A DNA stretch of 64,000 bases from positions 992,001 through 1,056,000 of the forward strand of contig NZ_JAHUTM010000001.1 in NCBI RefSeq assembly GCF_019209905.1, read 5' to 3'. A program made the translations under genes and the position numbers. Source of the stretch: Corynebacterium sp. TAE3-ERU12 (lineage in GTDB: Bacteria; Actinomycetota; Actinomycetes; Mycobacteriales; Mycobacteriaceae). Every line of letters begins with the position of its first letter. The first letter of the stretch is position 1. Shown here one piece after another: positions 63,195 to 64,000 of the stretch. The notes under the pieces were generated by a model. That model saw only the letters and a program-made list of their open reading frames with translations. It was not told the origin of the DNA and did no database searches.

Positions 63195-64000
63195 ATGATT
63201 ACTCGGATGTCCCAGCTGTTTTTGCGTACCCTCCGCGAGGATCCGGCCGACGCGGAGGTGGCCAGCCACCGCCTCCTGGTCCGCGCCGGCTATATCCGCC
63301 GCATCGCCCCAGGCGTGTACTCCTGGCTGCCGCTGGGACTGCGAGTTCTGAAAAATATTGAGGCCATCGTTCGCGAAGAAATGGACGGCATCGGGGCCCA
63401 AGAAATTGAACTGCCCGCGCTGCTGCCACGCGAACCCTACGAGCAGTCCAACCGCTGGTACGAATACGGCGATAACCTGTTCCGCCTGAAGGACCGCAAG
63501 GAAGCCGACTACCTGCTCGGGCCGACGCACGAAGAAATTTTCGCCCTCACCGTCAAAGACCTCTACAGCTCCTATAAGGACTTCCCGGTCATCCTGTACC
63601 AGGTGCAAACCAAGTACCGCGATGAGGAACGCCCCCGCGCCGGCATTCTGCGCGGCCGCGAATTCGTCATGAAGGATTCCTACTCCTTCAATATGGACGA
63701 CGCCGGTCTGGAGCAGGCTTACCAGGCTCACCGCGGCGCCTACCAGCGGATTTTCGACCGCCTTGGTGTGGAGTACGTCATCTGCTCGGCCATGTCTGGC
63801 GCTATGGGCGGCTCCGCTTCGGAAGAATTCCTCGCTGTCGCCGAAGCAGGCGAAGACACTTTCGTCCGTTCCACCGGCTCTGACTACGCCGCCAACGTCG
63901 AGGCTGTGACCACCCCCGCCGCGCCCGAGCAGCCCATCGAAGGCCAGCCCGCCGCCGAGAAACGACACACCCCCGGCGCGACCACGATCAATGCCTTGGT
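63195..64000 (+). CDS. proS: prolyl-tRNA synthetase, 3' end cut by window
   Basis: Class II aminoacyl-tRNA synthetase. The visible 268 codons start [48 protein letters not shown]. They contain motif 2 ([26 protein letters not shown]) and the beginning of the bacterial-type inserted editing domain ([16 protein letters not shown]). The frame runs to the last base of the window with no stop. A bacterial-type ProS with the insertion normally has about 570-590 residues, so about half is missing. Confidence 0.95.
   Translation, partial: MITRMSQLFLRTLREDPADAEVASHRLLVRAGYIRRIAPGVYSWLPLGLRVLKNIEAIVREEMDGIGAQEIELPALLPREPYEQSNRWYEYGDNLFRLKDRKEADYLLGPTHEEIFALTVKDLYSSYKDFPVILYQVQTKYRDEERPRAGILRGREFVMKDSYSFNMDDAGLEQAYQAHRGAYQRIFDRLGVEYVICSAMSGAMGGSASEEFLAVAEAGEDTFVRSTGSDYAANVEAVTTPAAPEQPIEGQPAAEKRHTPGATTINAL

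Overview
The window reads as a chromosomal segment of a Corynebacterium-like actinobacterium. The evidence is moderately high GC with GTG and TTG starts, a mycothione reductase, a SepIVA-like coiled-coil protein, actinobacterial DUF3515, DUF177, DUF2469 and DUF2631 proteins, a fused Nudix/histidine-phosphatase MutT1, a malate:quinone oxidoreductase close to known corynebacterial Mqo, and a gene order that largely follows the Mycobacterium/Corynebacterium core. The species cannot be fixed from the sequence. Both ends cut genes: leuC lacks its start and proS lacks its end.

Layout. 1-3.5 kb: leuC-leuD (leucine synthesis), a small HU protein and mutT1. 3.7-7.0 kb: a two-gene biotin-dependent acyl-CoA carboxylase, clearly more AT-rich than its surroundings. 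7.3-17.3 kb: gpsA, ddl, a doubled DUF3515 protein, thiL, ung, a DAK2/FakA-like protein, recG, a lone biotinyl-domain protein, rsmD and coaD. 17.5-26 kb: sepIVA-like, DUF177, rnc, mutM, acyP, smc and ftsY. 26.2-31.7 kb: amtB-glnK-glnD (ammonium uptake and PII signalling) and ffh. 31.8-34 kb: a large membrane acyltransferase of the cell envelope. 34-41 kb: rpsP, rimM, trmD, a cupin, a GntR/DUF1648 pair, rplS, an exported GH1 glycosidase and lepB. 41-46.8 kb: rnhB, DUF2469, yraN, comM, dprA, xerC and an M23-like protein. 47-55 kb: rpsB, tsf, pyrH, frr, cdsA, lapA-like, rlmN, DUF2631 and the site-2 protease rip1. 55-64 kb: a class B PBP lipoprotein, map, mtr, an alpha/beta hydrolase, mqo, yaaA and proS.

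Most genes are housekeeping: translation (rpsP, rplS, rpsB, tsf, frr, rimM, trmD, rlmN, map, proS), protein export (ftsY, ffh, lepB), DNA repair and recombination (mutT1, ung, recG, mutM, smc, dprA, xerC), nitrogen control and envelope assembly. Many genes have a -10-like hexamer 6-8 nt before the start codon and no Shine-Dalgarno, which suggests leaderless mRNAs. Strong Rho-independent terminators separate the units.

The least ordinary parts are: the AT-rich carboxylase cassette with a DtxR-like site in its divergent upstream region; a probable structured small RNA between dprA and xerC whose promoter overlaps a second DtxR-like site; the GntR/DUF1648 module with a perfect palindromic operator; the duplicated DUF3515 protein; the orphan biotinyl-domain protein where mycobacteria have pyruvate carboxylase; an M23 protein without its C-terminal HxH histidines; and the absence of dxr and ispG from the places on either side of rip1 where they are normally found.
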